From positions 605,501 through 669,500 of the forward strand of contig CAJNDT010003157.1 in assembly GCA_905221615.1 (NCBI GenBank): DNA of 64,000 nucleotides, written 5' to 3'. A model generated the notes under the pieces. That model was given only the letters and a program-made list of their open reading frames with translations. It made no database searches and was not told the DNA's origin. Source of the DNA: Symbiodinium sp. CCMP2592 (Eukaryota > Sar > Dinophyceae > Suessiales > Symbiodiniaceae). The stretch's first letter is position 1. Every line of letters begins with the position of its first letter. Position numbers and translations under genes: made by a program. Of the stretch, positions 1 to 11,872 are shown in pieces.

Positions 1-63
1 GGTTCCGGCGTCCACACGAAGATCACCAGGAATCACCAGGGCCGCCGGAGAGTCGGAGAGGAC
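1..63 (-). CDS. Exon fragment of an unknown gene (runs off window)
   Basis: On the minus strand an acceptor (CCTGGGTCCAG) opens a 21-codon frame with strong G/C third-position bias that runs off the left edge. The peptide begins VLSDSPAALVIPGDL. No family recognised. Just beyond it (121-340 and 690-1330) the sequence is the degenerate TTTAGGG/CCCTAAA material that borders exons in this window. The frame is short, so this is only a supported guess. Confidence 0.4.
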
Positions 64-689
64 CTGGACCCAGGAAAAGAGGGCCGGGGGATCCCCGGAC
101 GCAGGGCAGCCTAGGGACCCCAAAGGTTTAGGGACTTACAAACCCTGAAAAAACCCGCAACCCCCAGCAGCGAACCCTGGGCTCCTGCACTCTAAGCCTG
201 GCACTGCCTCGGAGCCCCACGCCTCCCAAAATCCGAAAAACCCTGAACCAAACCCGAACCTTGCGCACACAGACACAGACCTGGCAGCCTAAGAAAACCC
301 AACCCACCTCGGAACCCCTGAAGCCTGGGAGGGGGTGCCCGGCAAACACAAGCGAAGAAGGTCCGACCTGGGCGCAGGAGGGTTAGGGACTTAGGGGGCA
401 GAGGGCGGGTGGGTGAGGGGGCAAGGACGCACACAGCACTGCCTGGCAACCTCGCCCCAACCGCCTTCCAACCGAAAAAAACCCGAACCAAACCCGAAGT
501 ACCCGAAGCCTGCGCACACGGAAAACTGCAAAAACAAAAAACCCCAAAACCGCACCCTCGCTCCAAAGGCCCAAAAAAGCAACTGAGCAGCTAAGCAGAC
601 TGAGTTTGCAGCACGTGGCCCGCGGCTCGGCAAACAGATCCTGCGACAGCCAGGAAGAACAATGAAAGTATACAAACCCCACAAGACAT

Positions 690-1335
690 GGAGTTTTTGG
701 TTTGGGTTTTTTGGGTTTGGGGGTTTGGGGGTTTGGGGGTTTTGGGGTTTGGGGTTTTGGGTTTAGGGGTTAGGGGTTTGGGGTTCAGGCAGTTTGGAGT
801 TGTGTGTTTGGGGCGGGGGTTTGGGGTTTAGGTTTCAGGGAAGTTGGAGTTTTGGGTATCATGGGGCATCTACTCTACTAATGGGCTGGGGGCGGGGGCT
901 TCGGCTTCGGTTGGGGTCGGGTGAGTCGGGTGCCCTGAACACCTTAAGGAAGGAAACCCGCGCTTTGTAAAGGGGGGTATCATGGGAATCATGGGGTATC
1001 TAATCTAACACGACAACGACATCGGGATTGGAGTATGGGGATTGGTTTTGTAAGCTATGGGCGGTTTGGGGTTTGGGGTGTGGGTCCCGGGTCCCAGGGG
1101 TTTAATGTTTTGGAGTGTAGGTTTATTTGGAGGTTCAGGTTTGGTGTGTTCGGGTTAGATTCGGGTTTGGTGTGAATAGGTTTGGAGATACCTGAACCCC
1201 AAACCCCAAACCCAAAACCCCGAACCCCTAAACCCCAAACTGCCTGAACTTCAGGGCCTGGGCCTGAACCCCATTCACCAAACCCCAAACTCCAAAACCC
1301 CCAAAACCAAAACCCGAAACCTCCAAACCCAAACA
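690..1335. repeat. Degenerate telomere-like TTTAGGG/CCCTAAA tract
   Basis: G-rich (GGGTTTGGGG-like) from about 700 to 880 and again at 1050-1190, turning to C-rich (CCCCAAACCC-like) at 1195-1335 immediately before the RCC1 gene. The unit is a degenerate form of TTTAGGG. I see no reading frame with coding bias inside it. Confidence 0.75.
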
Positions 1336-1362
1336 CAAACTTTCCACTTTTGCGATGCACGG

Positions 1363-2748
1363 CTAATCGCTGAAATCATCGCCGCCCCAGGTGACCACAG
1401 TTCCATCAGCCAGGATTGCAGCAAAGCCGTCCTCAAGAGCAACTTGGATATGCTGCACATTCTGCAGCCGAGCCGGCGTCGCATCCATGGGAGTACCGTC
1501 AGAAAAAACATGCACCGATCCGTCTTCAAGAATGGCAGCAACTGCATGCTCACTCGCTTGGAACTCGCGAATCTTCTTGGGCGAAGTTAACACTGTGTTG
1601 AACTTTCGACCCCAGCACACAACCGCGGTGTCCTCGGACCTGAGTGCAAAAAAAGTGTCATAACTTTTAGATATGCCCGCGATGGCCCGTAGCTCGGGTC
1701 CCATGTCCCATGTAAGCGCCCCCGATCGGGGATTCCCCCAACACACGACCGATCCATCAAAACGCAGGGCAGCAAAAGCAGAGTAGGTGGCTTGGATTTC
1801 GCGCACGTTCTGCAGCTGCTGCTGCACAGCGTAGCTGTCGGCTCCGTCCGTCATGCTGCCCCAGGTGACAACAGATCTGTCCGCCAGTATGGCAGCAAAG
1901 GCCCCGCTGGAAGCTTGGATGCATTGCACGTTCTTCAGCTGATGCTGCACCTCGCTGCTGTCACCGCCAGTGTCATTCTGGCCCCAGGTAACAACAGATC
2001 CATCGATAAGAATAGCAGCATAAGCTTCGTCGGTGCTTTGGAGATGCAGCACATTCTTCAGCTGATGCTGTACGGCAGTGCAGTCACCGCCTTGCCCATC
2101 ATAGCCCCACGCGACTACAGAGCCATCGCGACGGATGGCAGCAAAACTGCTCTCTGTAGATTGGATCTTCTGCACATTCTGAAGTTGGGCCTGCGCGGCA
2201 CTGCTGTCCCCACCATAATCTTCAGAACCCCAGGTGACAACAGAACCATCGGCAGTGATGGCAGCAAACGCCTGTGCACTGGCTTGAATGCATATCACAT
2301 TATTCAGAAGGTCCCGAACAGCGCTGCTGTCACCACCGAAGTCAGGGTCTCCCCAAGTCACGACAGTGCCATCACCGCGAATGGCTGCAAAAGCCGATTC
2401 AGTGGCTTGCACATGCTGAACGTTGACAAGTTCAGCCTGCACAGCAGGATCAACAAACCCGCCATGCTCACGATGGCCATAGCAAGCGACGGAACTGTCA
2501 CCAAGAATGGCAGCAAAAGATCTTTCGGTGCTCTGAATGGCTGTCTGGCGAATATGTAATGTCAGTACATCACCGTTCTGAAGTTTGGCTCGCTTGGCCA
2601 ACGCACCAGTGGAATCAACTAGCCTGCCGGTTCCAACTCCAAGTGCCGTCTGCGCACGCTTCTTCAGGGATTCAAGCGTTTCCTGTGTCTCAACTTTCAG
2701 CTTGGTCGCCCTCCCACTCAAGAGTGTAATCTCAATTGAGGTATCCAT
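1363..2748 (-). CDS. Ubiquitin-like domain plus RCC1-type repeat protein
   Basis: Single uninterrupted frame of 461 codons ending in TAG. I start at the ATG at 2748, where MDTSIEITLLSG begins a ubiquitin-like fold (about residues 1-70). The frame is open 79 codons further upstream, but that part is Pro/Gln-rich and looks like translated CCCTAA-type sequence. From residue ~70 come ten degenerate repeats of ~40 residues with the core FAAI..DGSVVTWG and GGDSSAVQ.QL.NV, related to RCC1/HERC beta-propeller blades. The last blade is cut off after VVTWGGDDFSD, so the array ends mid-repeat. Such Ubl-RCC1 proteins are a large family in dinoflagellates; their substrate or partner is unknown to me. It has no internal intron, unlike its neighbours, which fits an expanded or retroposed family. 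A 255-codon frame on the opposite strand (1792-2559) is its antisense shadow. Confidence 0.85.
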   Translation of the reverse strand: MDTSIEITLLSGRATKLKVETQETLESLKKRAQTALGVGTGRLVDSTGALAKRAKLQNGDVLTLHIRQTAIQSTERSFAAILGDSSVACYGHREHGGFVDPAVQAELVNVQHVQATESAFAAIRGDGTVVTWGDPDFGGDSSAVRDLLNNVICIQASAQAFAAITADGSVVTWGSEDYGGDSSAAQAQLQNVQKIQSTESSFAAIRRDGSVVAWGYDGQGGDCTAVQHQLKNVLHLQSTDEAYAAILIDGSVVTWGQNDTGGDSSEVQHQLKNVQCIQASSGAFAAILADRSVVTWGSMTDGADSYAVQQQLQNVREIQATYSAFAALRFDGSVVCWGNPRSGALTWDMGPELRAIAGISKSYDTFFALRSEDTAVVCWGRKFNTVLTSPKKIREFQASEHAVAAILEDGSVHVFSDGTPMDATPARLQNVQHIQVALEDGFAAILADGTVVTWGGDDFSD

Positions 2749-3388
2749 GATTTGCAGGCGGCTTTTTGTTTGGGGCTTGAGGCTTAGGGTTACAGGGCCT
2801 TTCGGACTTTCGGGACTTTCGGGGGTAGTTTGATTTCGACACTGGGCTTGGGGGGTTGCTTGATCTTGGCATTGGGTTCGGGGGCAGTGTGTTTTGAAGC
2901 TATTGGGCATTGTTATTGTAGCATGATATGATTGCATGACATTTGACATGCCATGACTTATCGGCTCTCGATCCGCAATGCCCAACTACGGACGCAAGCT
3001 GTATATTGTTGGGGTTCTTATAGTTTAGTAGGAATCGGAAAGTTTAACCTTTCATTTGCGCATGTGGATTATTGGGGGAGTAAGTGGAGTCATCATGATT
3101 GAATCAAGCAAACCCTGAAAACATGGCCCATCCAGCATGTCCCGCATTATCTAGGTGCAGTCCTAGACCTTGCATGCCCATGCTTCCGCGATATCGCTTT
3201 TTTCTGAGCCCAACCCTCTTCGCACCTCCCAATCGGACGAAGAACTAGCGCCGCGCCGACGACCAAGAGACCTCGACCAAAGGAAGTGCAGGGCAGTCAG
3301 GCACAAAAGGTCAGAGGCAGCAGTAATTACCGGTCACATAAGGTTGTGTGGGGTGGGAGGGTGGGGCGGGTGGGGACAGAGCAGTCAC

Positions 3389-6300
3389 TTGCGCAGACGA
3401 AACCCCGGCCGAAAAAGTCACACCACGAACGAGGCCCAGGCCCACCGCGAAGATGATGAAGGTCCAACCTGGGCAGCATGGCAAGGGGTGAGAGGATAGG
3501 CTTGGAGCTTGGAGGATAGGAAGGGCTAAGGAGCACAAGGAAAGCACAAAGCACTCGTCAGGCACTCCTACATGTTTCAAAGGGTTAGGGCAGCCCTGAA
3601 TAAGACTTGAGGGTTCGGGAAAACCGGTGCAAAAGGGTGGGCTTCGGGAAACCCTGGGCAGCACTCAAGCACATGTTCACAGCCGCCAGTGACCAGTGGT
3701 GATGCAGTCTACACTTGGTCATAGCCGAAAGCGACCAATCCCGCCCGCCTTCGTAGCCGTAGTAAGCCGTAGAATCCCATGACCGCAGACCGCAGACAAC
3801 AGGTACATGTTTGGGTTCAGTATCCAAGGCTGCAGCTGCAGAGTCAAAAGCGAGGCGCTGCACAACATGACATGGACAGGCACATGGAAAGTGGGCCAAT
3901 AGGGGCTTTGGAAATTTGGAACCATCAGCCAAATCTCAGGAACTGTCAGACTGTCAGACTGTCAGAACTCAGACTCAGAACCCTGTTCAGAAACAGCCCC
4001 AAACCGTCCGGAACCGTTCCGATAGTAAAGTGCCGATAAATCTAAGCTTCTAAGTTCGAAAGACCGAATAGGTCTCGAAATTACTGCCACGATTCTTGAG
4101 GTCTTGAGGCCAGAAAACGCAAGGACAGACACCCTCTATTAAACAGACCACCAGCGATTCCAAGGCATATCTCAAGATCGCGCAGCACGTTCAAAAGAAC
4201 ATTGGTTCACCGAGTGCACGGCACCTGAGAAGTTTAGGGCCGTTTAGGTTTAGGATTTACGGGCGGGTTTCGGGGTCTAGGGCTAGGGGTTTACGGTTTA
4301 GGGCCGTTTAAGGTTTTTTGTTTTTTTTTGATCGCTCGCACAGTCCATCAGTCAGTCCATCTTTACCCGCCGCCGGCCCGGCCCGGCCGCGCCCACCCCG
4401 TCCCCTCCCACTGCTTCTTCTAGGTTCTAGGCCCGAATTTTGCGGCTCCAACAAGGGTTTGTGAATTCATCACAAGCCGAAAGCTCAATAATCGTGGTGG
4501 GGCAGAATGCGGCAATGCAAATTCAGGGTAGATACAAATCGTTTTCCTTATCCTGTGATGTAGATCGACCCTACATGACGACATGCATGCCATATTAGCA
4601 CAGCGGGGAGGTTCCGATGTATGGCAAGCAATTCTAAAAACGCAAGTCATGCTTGAAATTATCCCCCGAGTCCCAAGACCCAAACGAAAGAACAACAACC
4701 AAGACCAACAACCAACAAAGTTATAAAATTTTTTTCGACCAAACCCCCCTGACCCGTGAAATTTAGCAGTGGGAACATCGGGTTCGGGGTTTGGGGTGGC
4801 GGGTTTAGGATTTGGGGTGGTGGGTTAGGGTTTCGGTGTTACAACCGAGGCTCCCGCAGCACCAAAGCCAAAATCCGAGACCGACACCCAAGGCCCGATA
4901 AATTGAGATTCACGGGTCCTTCTGCATCGTACGGAGGCACTTGCTCAGGCCTTCAGTCACACATGCTCATGGGAGGACTGCTTGACGCCATGGCTCCTTT
5001 TCGGGGTCAATTTTGAGCGGTGGTATTTCAAATCATGGTCACCTTTGCCAGGGTCCTCCTCCCAAAAACACAGATAATGCTGAGACAAACTAGTTGCCAA
5101 ACTTTAAACCCTAAAGAAATCTACTTGTACTCTGAACCCGACCAACTCCAGAACCCCCACATCGTTGAAGCCAGCTAAAGCCTCCAGATGGAAACGGTGT
5201 CGGCAAACTGGCTTTCAGGGCTTCCGGTTCAGAGCTTTGTGACTGAATGGCTTCAGATTCATCTGTAAGGCTTCAGAAGCTTCGTGGTTTAGGGTTTGGG
5301 GCTTAGGGTCATTGAGGTTCTCAGCTTCGCGCATTGCGGACTCTCCCCAAAGCTTGAATCGGATCTGGGTTTCGGGCTCAGGGTTTGGGTTAGGGTTCGG
5401 GATTCGGGTTTAGGTAGGGATTCTGGACGACTGACCTTGAAGTCCTGGACATCGAGCGTTGTATTCTGTTGTGAGAATAAAATCTGACCTGGTTCTAGCG
5501 CCGAGAAAGTTCGGCCTTCCGTCTATTGCCTAGCGCAAAACTTTTAGGCAAAAGCAGGCTCGGATGTTCGGGGGTTAGCCCGCATGTCTGCCTCCACGTC
5601 ACCTGGCTGATCAATCCTTGCGACCCCTCAAACCCTAAACGCTGCTATCGAAAGCCCAGGCCAAGCGGCACACTGCGATATTCAGGCACAAGAAGAACCA
5701 ACTCAACCTTGATCGAGGCAGGTTTGGCTCGTTGGCGCGCCAGGCGAGGCAGGATTTTGGGAGTCTACCCAGAGACCTAAGAAAGGCCGTTAACATAAGA
5801 TGATACAGAGAGTCGTCTGCGGATTTCTGATGGCTCTGTTTAAAGCTCAAGTTGAAGGGTTCCTTGAAGGCTATAGCTGTGGAAAAAAGCCTCTGGGAAA
5901 CTCGAGAAGCCTTGGTTGAGGGCGATTCTTCATCCGCTTGATGTGACCTTTTGGCCCTGTATCCTCAACTCCAAATCCGAACCCCTAAAGCCAAAACCCT
6001 AAACCGCCTAAACCCCAAACCCTAAAGCCCAAATCCTTGACCCTAGACTCTAAGCATCAGGGACTCCACCCTAGGGGCTTCGACATCCGACTTGGGGGTT
6101 CGGGTTTGGGTGTTAGGGTTCATGGGTTTAGCTGGAGCTTGCTGAGACTTGGTGCTGAGATAGAGTTGGGTCTCAGGATTGGGGACCATAACTATACCTT
6201 GACCAGGGCACAGGAAGATTGACGCAAAGAAAAGCTGCACGGCCACGGAAATGTCGCTGAAGCCCAGGAACGTCTCGGTGGCAATCCTTCGAGCTTAGGG

Positions 6301-7339
6301 CTTAGGATCTCGGGTCTTAAGGTTTAGCGGTTGAGGCTTAGGCTTTAGCATTCGGGGTTTAGGGCTTAGAGTTTGGCGTTTTGGTTTTCCTCAACCCTAA
6401 ACCCTCAACCCTAAAGTCTCTCTCTCCCTCTGTCTCATCTAAGGTCTACGCTTCAGACTACACTATGTTCAAAAAGGCCTGTTTGCCTTATGTTGCTCAG
6501 GGTTTGGGCGGTAAGGTTTAGCGGTTAGTGCTTATGGGGATTAGGGTTTAGGATTTAGGGTCTAGGGTGAGGAGGCAATGAACCACAGGGTGTGCAATAC
6601 GAGCCAAGCCGACACGTCATTGACACTTCTGGGCGTCAACCCCTGAACGCTGAACCACAACACCTAAATCCTAAACCCTAAACCCACCTCATAAGCCCTG
6701 AACCCCCTTAGCCCTAACCTCAGAAGCCCCACAACCCCTTGGTGGCCTGGGTGGAGTGAAAAGGGCTCCTAAGGCTCAGGGTTTCAGGCTTTAGGACTTA
6801 CGGTTTAAAGGTTTAAGGGCTTTCAGGTGTAAGTTTAGGCAGAGGTTTAGTAGTTTAGTGGCTTAGGGATTACGGGGTTTCGGGTTTTGTGCTTCCCGAC
6901 GCTGCCAAAAAAGGGAACATAAGGAGTAGAACGGCGAATCGAACACGATATCGCAGCACGTCAGAGAATAGCTGCTACCGACAACAAAAGATGTGAAAAT
7001 GCCGAGTGGTACGAAAAATAAAACACTACGCAATGAAGCAACAGCTCACGTAAAAGTATGCTTGCAATCAACATTAAAATGCCTGACAGATGACAGTGCA
7101 TACTCATACAAGGTCTCACAGGAAGAAAGATGTACATAAGTCAACTAATGGATGGGTATTTAGTCAGAAGCTCACAAGAAACAAGACCAACCTGCACCAC
7201 ATTTGCTGGTGCATGCATGGCACACGCATCAAGCATAGAGTGTAGCAATGCAGCCGAAAATTACTGGAGGGTCCTCAGGTGAAAGCAGACAGTGGCTGTC
7301 CGAATCATCTTGCCTGCACGACGGCTTGCATCTTGTGGG

Positions 7340-7377
<38 letters not shown>

Positions 7378-7780
7378 CCTTCGAACTCCGTGCATGAAAA
7401 CCTCCGTCTCTCCTCTTCTCTAGTTCGTGGTTGGGATAGGATTAAAAATTTGATTTTTTTATTCCTTATTGGGTTTAAGTACCCATAAAAAGTTCTTCAG
7501 CTGGCTTTGCGAGGCAGGGCTGCTGCACACTTGGCTGTGCATTATTATTGTTGTGGTTTGAAAGGGTGGATTTCTCGCTCACTCTTTCTGCGGCTGTCTC
7601 CATCTTTGTCTTTGACTTGTCTTAGTGTTCTGTCCTTTTCGTGTCTGTGTGTGGGTGCCTAGCCATGTTCAGCAGACAGCCAAATCATAAGACCGAAATC
7701 AGGGATGCCAAGCGGGCATGAACGGATCCCTCTCTCCCTCTCTCCCCCCTCTCCCTCTCCCTCTCCCCCTCCCGCTCCCG

Positions 7781-7822
<42 letters not shown>

Positions 7823-7853
7823 CGCTCTCTGTCTCTCTATGTCTCTCTCTCTG

Positions 7854-7922
<69 letters not shown>

Positions 7923-8488
7923 AACTTCAAGCCCCGGCTCACCTGAATGAGACATGGCAAAGCTGTCGCCGCCGGCAAGTGCAGCGATCCGGTCCACCAT
8001 GAGCCAAGCGATCCACATGAAGTTGACACCTGCGGCCAGCTTTGCATCTGAAGGACGAACCTCAAGAATTACGAATAGAGCTCATTCCTTAAAAGCTCCT
8101 ATAGAAAGACAGAACGCTCTGAACTCTCATGTGCTACGATGCAATATAGCAGATAGCATCATGTCAATATGCGAGAACGATCCGCTGTACATGTGTACAA
8201 ATGCGCAAGCATGCATGCCTGCATGCATGTGCACATGTATGCTTGCATGGATGCGTGGGTGGATGTGCGTGTGAATACAATGGCCCTCTCAGGGTTGAAT
8301 CGTTGATGAACTGTTGAGCATAGTAAACCCCGCAGAACTTTAAAGAGCCGGTATGCAAAGCCTGATAGGTATAGAAAGCCTTATAGCGACCCTACAGAGA
8401 ACCCTTTCAGAACCCGTCTGGAGCCCCTATGCAGACCGGACCCTCGAAGAACCCGACCAGGCCAGCCTTCCAGGTGCCAAGAGGCATG
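3389..8488 (-). CDS. Exons of one or more membrane proteins (not phase-linked)
   Basis: Five minus-strand exons with hydrophobic content: 8420-8488 (MPLGTWKAGLVGFFEGPV, 3' end unsure), 7943-8060 (39 codons, core NFMWIAWLMVDRIAAL, GTGAG donor), 6198-6286 (29 codons, core DISVAVQLFFASIFL, GTATAG donor), 5641-5835 (65 codons, core WFFLCLNIAVCRLAWAF) and 3389-3468 (26 codons, core WTFIIFAVGLGLV). Each has an AG acceptor and a donor and can hold a transmembrane helix, so a polytopic membrane protein is likely. Their phases do not join, so exons are missing or more than one gene is present. At 5660-5803 a basic plus-strand frame with a stop is also open; I prefer minus because of the neighbours. 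No family recognised. Confidence 0.42.
7319..7372. repeat. (CT)n microsatellite
   Basis: Dinucleotide CT tract in non-coding DNA between putative exons. Confidence 0.85.
7727..7921. repeat. (CT)n / C-rich microsatellite
   Basis: About 190 bases of CT repeats, first mixed CCCTCT/CCGCT, then nearly pure CT. On the minus strand it lies 22 bases beyond the donor at 7943, so it is intronic GA/CT sequence; the Arg/Glu and Leu/Ser frames across it are artefacts. Confidence 0.9.
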
Positions 8489-8510
8489 CTGCAGGATGGG
8501 ATGATACCTG

Positions 8511-8617
8511 CTTAAAGGATCGTGGGACTTCGAAACGAGGCTTATAATTAAGGTAACTATACTTATAACCCCAATTAAGATACTTATAACCTTACTTACT
8601 AAGTCCCATGATCCTCC
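8511..8617. mobile_element. Introner-like inverted-repeat element, family B
   Basis: About 107 bp with ends CTTAAAGGATCGTGGGACTT and its near-inverse AAGTCCCATGATCCTCCAAG, and an interior of GGTTATAAGT/ACTTATAACC steps. Other copies: 31112-31220, 42781-42896, and partial ones at 49473-49545, 51964-52034 and 44864-44937. Here it lies just upstream (minus strand) of the exon at 8420-8488. No coding capacity, so non-autonomous. Confidence 0.75.
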
Positions 8618-8816
8618 AAGTGCTGGAGGGGTGCGAGCTTTTGGAGGACTCAGGGTAGGGCTGAGGGTCATAACTGTGGCTTGATGCGGCTTGTTCGTTT
8701 ATCTATTGAATCCATCGTCATCCATCGTCCATCTGCCTTCTCTGTTCGTCTGTGTAACTGCTTGACTGCTACATATCTGTACATCTACTTGTCTGTTCGT
8801 TGACTTAACTACGCCT

Positions 8817-8965
8817 TTATTGACTGTTGCTGTTGTTCGCAAGCTCGGCGTTCTTGCAATAGAAGTCTACGATAGAGTATTGCTGATCCCAGGTGACTGG
8901 GGTTAGATGTGTAGCATATGAGCTGCAAAGTTCCTGAAGCATCGTGTACATTGCAGAGCACACCC
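8817..8965 (-). CDS. Terminal exon, unknown protein
   Basis: Minus-strand frame of 48 codons plus TAA, from an AAG|GG acceptor. It starts VCSAMYTMLQELCSS and contains TPVTWDQQYSIVDF. The composition reads as soluble protein. No upstream exon is phase-linked; the membrane protein just upstream has its own stop at 9225, so this would be a separate short gene or a 3' alternative. No family recognised. Confidence 0.4.
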
Positions 8966-9224
8966 CTTGTCATGGTTTGTAAATCATGTTGCTCCTGGCA
9001 GGCAAGTCTATGGGCAGAGAAACATGTAGCCATACTTTTATAGTAACATCTTCTGGGCCATAGATGAGGCATCGCACATATGGTGCCGATGCAGAGACAT
9101 GGGATAATAAACAGAGAAGGTTCAGGAAGGATTAGCGAGACGCAGCACTGAGGCTCAGAACCCTCAACAATGAATCTCGGCGCCCTGCCCGAAAAGCAAA
9201 CAAATAACTAACCAAGTCTGACAA

Positions 9225-10557
9225 TCACAACTCCCTGCCAAGAGGCTTCTCCGGAAAAAAGGTGGTGGATGCGAGGAGCACCACCAGCATCCAACTTCCG
9301 ACGATAGCCTCGGCCGCGAGACCCCAAATCCCAAGCCGCCAAAAATGGCGTGCCGGGTTGGGCTCTGAACCCGAAACCATACGAGATCAAATGGTTCTTA
9401 GGGTAAGTAGCAATATACCGAAAAGCCCGTAAAAAATTGTTAAAAGCCTTAAAAACCCAAAAAAGCCTTAAACAAATGCGCTGTAGACTGTTAATGAGCC
9501 TCCATTCAATGCTGGGCTTCGGGCTGCAGGGATCTGTGGTGGTTTGGGGGTTCAGGGTCGAGGGCTTAAGCTTCAGTTTCTACCATGTGAGTGGTTGTCA
9601 AAATCCGGATCCCTTTTTGGGTCCCTATTTGAATACGGCACCCAAGAATTAGGGTACCCAAACAGGGACCCTAATTTTGAGAACCACCCGTGTAGGGTTC
9701 AGGGCTGAGGTTGCAGTATGAAGTTCAGTGGGCTAATTATGGTTTGAGGCCGCTGCTCGGGTGTGCTTTTATACGGGGTCCTTGTTGGTTGCTCAGGTCT
9801 CTGACCCAAGCAAAGCTGACCTTTGATACTGCTTTTGGTGGGTTGTATAAACCCCAAGAGGGCAAAGGCTGCCTTCTCAACTACGATTCTGCTCTTCAAG
9901 GTTCCGACTGAGGGTCATCTGGAATCTTACTGAGTCTCTTGGTTGCTGGATTAGGCAGAAAACTTTGTAGCGCCATGACATGGAGCCTCTTACAGGTGAC
10001 AAAGCCGCCCTGAACCTGACACCGAAGACCCTAAACCTGAAGCATGCCGCTTGTTCAGGAAACGATTTGCAGGGATTCTAATGTTGTCGGCGGTCGATTT
10101 CGACAGGGCTCTCTCACTGAAGAACAAAAAGAGCAACAACAGCAATACTCAGAAGTGCCAAAACATATGTGATCACGATTACTACATCACGACTATCCAT
10201 CTTAACAGTACCGACGATGAACATTCCTATGACCTGAACAACTCTGCATGACGCAGGAACTACACCCTTTGCCCTTTTATAGACTTTCATGGTTCCCCTT
10301 GCTGCCCTGCCACAGAAGTCTTCGTAGTATGTTTGTAGTACCCTGATAATGCCCTTGTGTAAAGACCGGTGACCCAGACGGCATGGCGGATGTAGTTGGA
10401 CTTTTTGTGCTTCGTCTTCATGGCCAGCGCAGCCACAACCTGATGCGACATCCACGCAGAGCTGCCATATCCACTCCGGTTTAGTCTTGAGGCCATAATC
10501 TGTCGACGTGCTAGCGGTCCATTATTGCTATTGCCCTCCAAATCGACGAAGGCTGAC
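9225..10557 (-). CDS. Polytopic membrane protein, C-terminal five exons
   Basis: Five minus-strand exons chain in frame with matching phases: 10342-10557, 10118-10243, 9821-9891, 9474-9511 and 9225-9308 (TGA). Donors are GTACTAC, GTGAGAG, GTCAGC and GTTTAAGG; acceptors all end in AG. The first exon is hydrophilic and basic (AMKTKHKKSNYIRHAVW). The next gives two hydrophobic segments (VIGMFIVGTV and VVIVITYVLALLSIAVVALF). The last carries SWMLVVLLASTTFFPEKPL before the stop. At least three membrane helices are expected. Length of this part is about 177 residues. No family recognised; transporter or channel is possible but not shown. Likely continues upstream into the exons at 10955-11282. Confidence 0.6.
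9589..9692. mobile_element. Introner-like inverted-repeat element, family F
   Basis: About 104 bp. Ends are GTGGTTGTCAAAATCCG and its inverse TTTTGAGAACCACCC; the interior has GGGTCCCTATTTGAATACGG. It lies in the intron between the exons 9821-9891 and 9474-9511. Other copies: 28161-28267, 31400-31601 and 47715-47821, plus a half copy near 28070-28103. Confidence 0.75.
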
Positions 10558-10954
10558 CTTCACGCCATTCAACGACGGCAAGGACGTGACGCGTGGCTTG
10601 TGACGATACTGCACTGGTTCTCCAGAGTTCGGCTCATCCCTCTCGGGGCTTTTCGGGCTTGGCTTGAGCCCTCGCTCACTAAGCAAAAACATCCTACACA
10701 AAGACCCTCAAATACGAGCTACGTGGAGGAGTTTCGGGTTCTTCGGCTCAAGAATATTGACAGCAGTAGATGCCGGTTCAACATTGGGTCTTGGACCCTG
10801 CAACTAGGATGTAGGGCCTGAGCTTCAGGCAGATATGGGACCTAGCTTCAACAGTTAGAGCCTCAAGCCCACCTCCTCAACACCCAAACCCCAAACCCTA
10901 GGCCCCCCTCAGACCCCGTTACGCCGTTTCCCGAAGATCAGGGCTTCCTGATGC

Positions 10955-11282
10955 CGAAGGCCAGGCCGCGGTGATCCCGACGCAGGCGATGGCGTCCACC
11001 CAGCGCAGGAACCACTGCCCGGCGTCTTTCGGGGGCTCTCCCTGACCGGAACTTGGGGCTTCGGAGTTCTTGGCTTCGGGGGCTTAGTGGAGCTTCTCCG
11101 ACGAACATGATCCATCGAGTACGTGTTTCGAAGCAAGGAACCATGTACATCTTCTTGAACAACACGAGCCACAATAAAATGTGCAGAAACATGCTTAACG
11201 ATGTCGACGCAACGTCATCTCTGCTTTCCTGCCCGCCTCTGTCATGAAGGAGTGCCACCGGCACATGGGCAGGAACGGGTAC
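10955..11282 (-). CDS. Two linked exons of a probable membrane protein
   Basis: Exons 11214-11282 (22 codons, core PFLPMCRWHSFMTEAGRK) and 10955-11051 (32 codons, core DAGQWFLRWVDAIACVGITA) join phase 2 to phase 2. The second has a likely helix (VDAIACVGITAAW) and a GC-type donor. The intron between them ends in CTAAGCCCC-like sequence, typical of acceptors here. A hydrophobic frame inside the intron (around SMFLHILLWLVLF) is AT-richer and I treat it as non-coding, though that could be wrong. Probably upstream exons of the 9225-10557 gene, but the junction to 10557 is not phase-matched. Confidence 0.45.
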
Positions 11283-11872
11283 CTGGGCCGGCCCACGCAC
11301 GATCCGCCCGGTCATCCTCGTGAAAAGCCCAAAGCCCCTAAACCCTAAGCCTCAGGCCTCGGTCCCAGAGCTCAACTACAAGTCCCCTACAGTGCTCCGA
11401 CTGGGATAGTTTCGGAATCCGGACTCTTGGCTTCGACAATGAAACCAAGAAAAACGGTCGCGTTGAGTTGTTGCGGAACAACACCCAAACGGAAACGGCT
11501 CCTCATCGAAATCCTACAGATACATGCGCTTCACGTACAACTTATGTAACCATTCGAGATGCTTCGTTCATTCATGGCACGCTGACTATGCTGGTAAACG
11601 CTCTATTTGGGAGCATGCCCTTTGAATGTGTTCTGAAGTACACAACCTCCCGCAAATGTGGCTGAGCAGGATTTGGTAACAGGCTATGATTGAAGAGTGT
11701 AGCACCCCGGTGGGTTTGGGAGAAATTGGTCCAACATGGGCACAACAATACGTGACAAATGCAAGTTCGGATCAGAAACGAAATCTGTCAACACTGACTT
11801 GCTGCTACCCTGTGGCCCAAAAGCCCCCGCGCCCAGGCCCTAAACCCTGAACTCAAACCCTAAACCCTCAAC

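Noticed and set aside
1792..2559. 255-codon plus-strand open frame
   Set aside because: It is the exact antisense of the RCC1 repeat gene; the minus frame has the domain match and codon bias.
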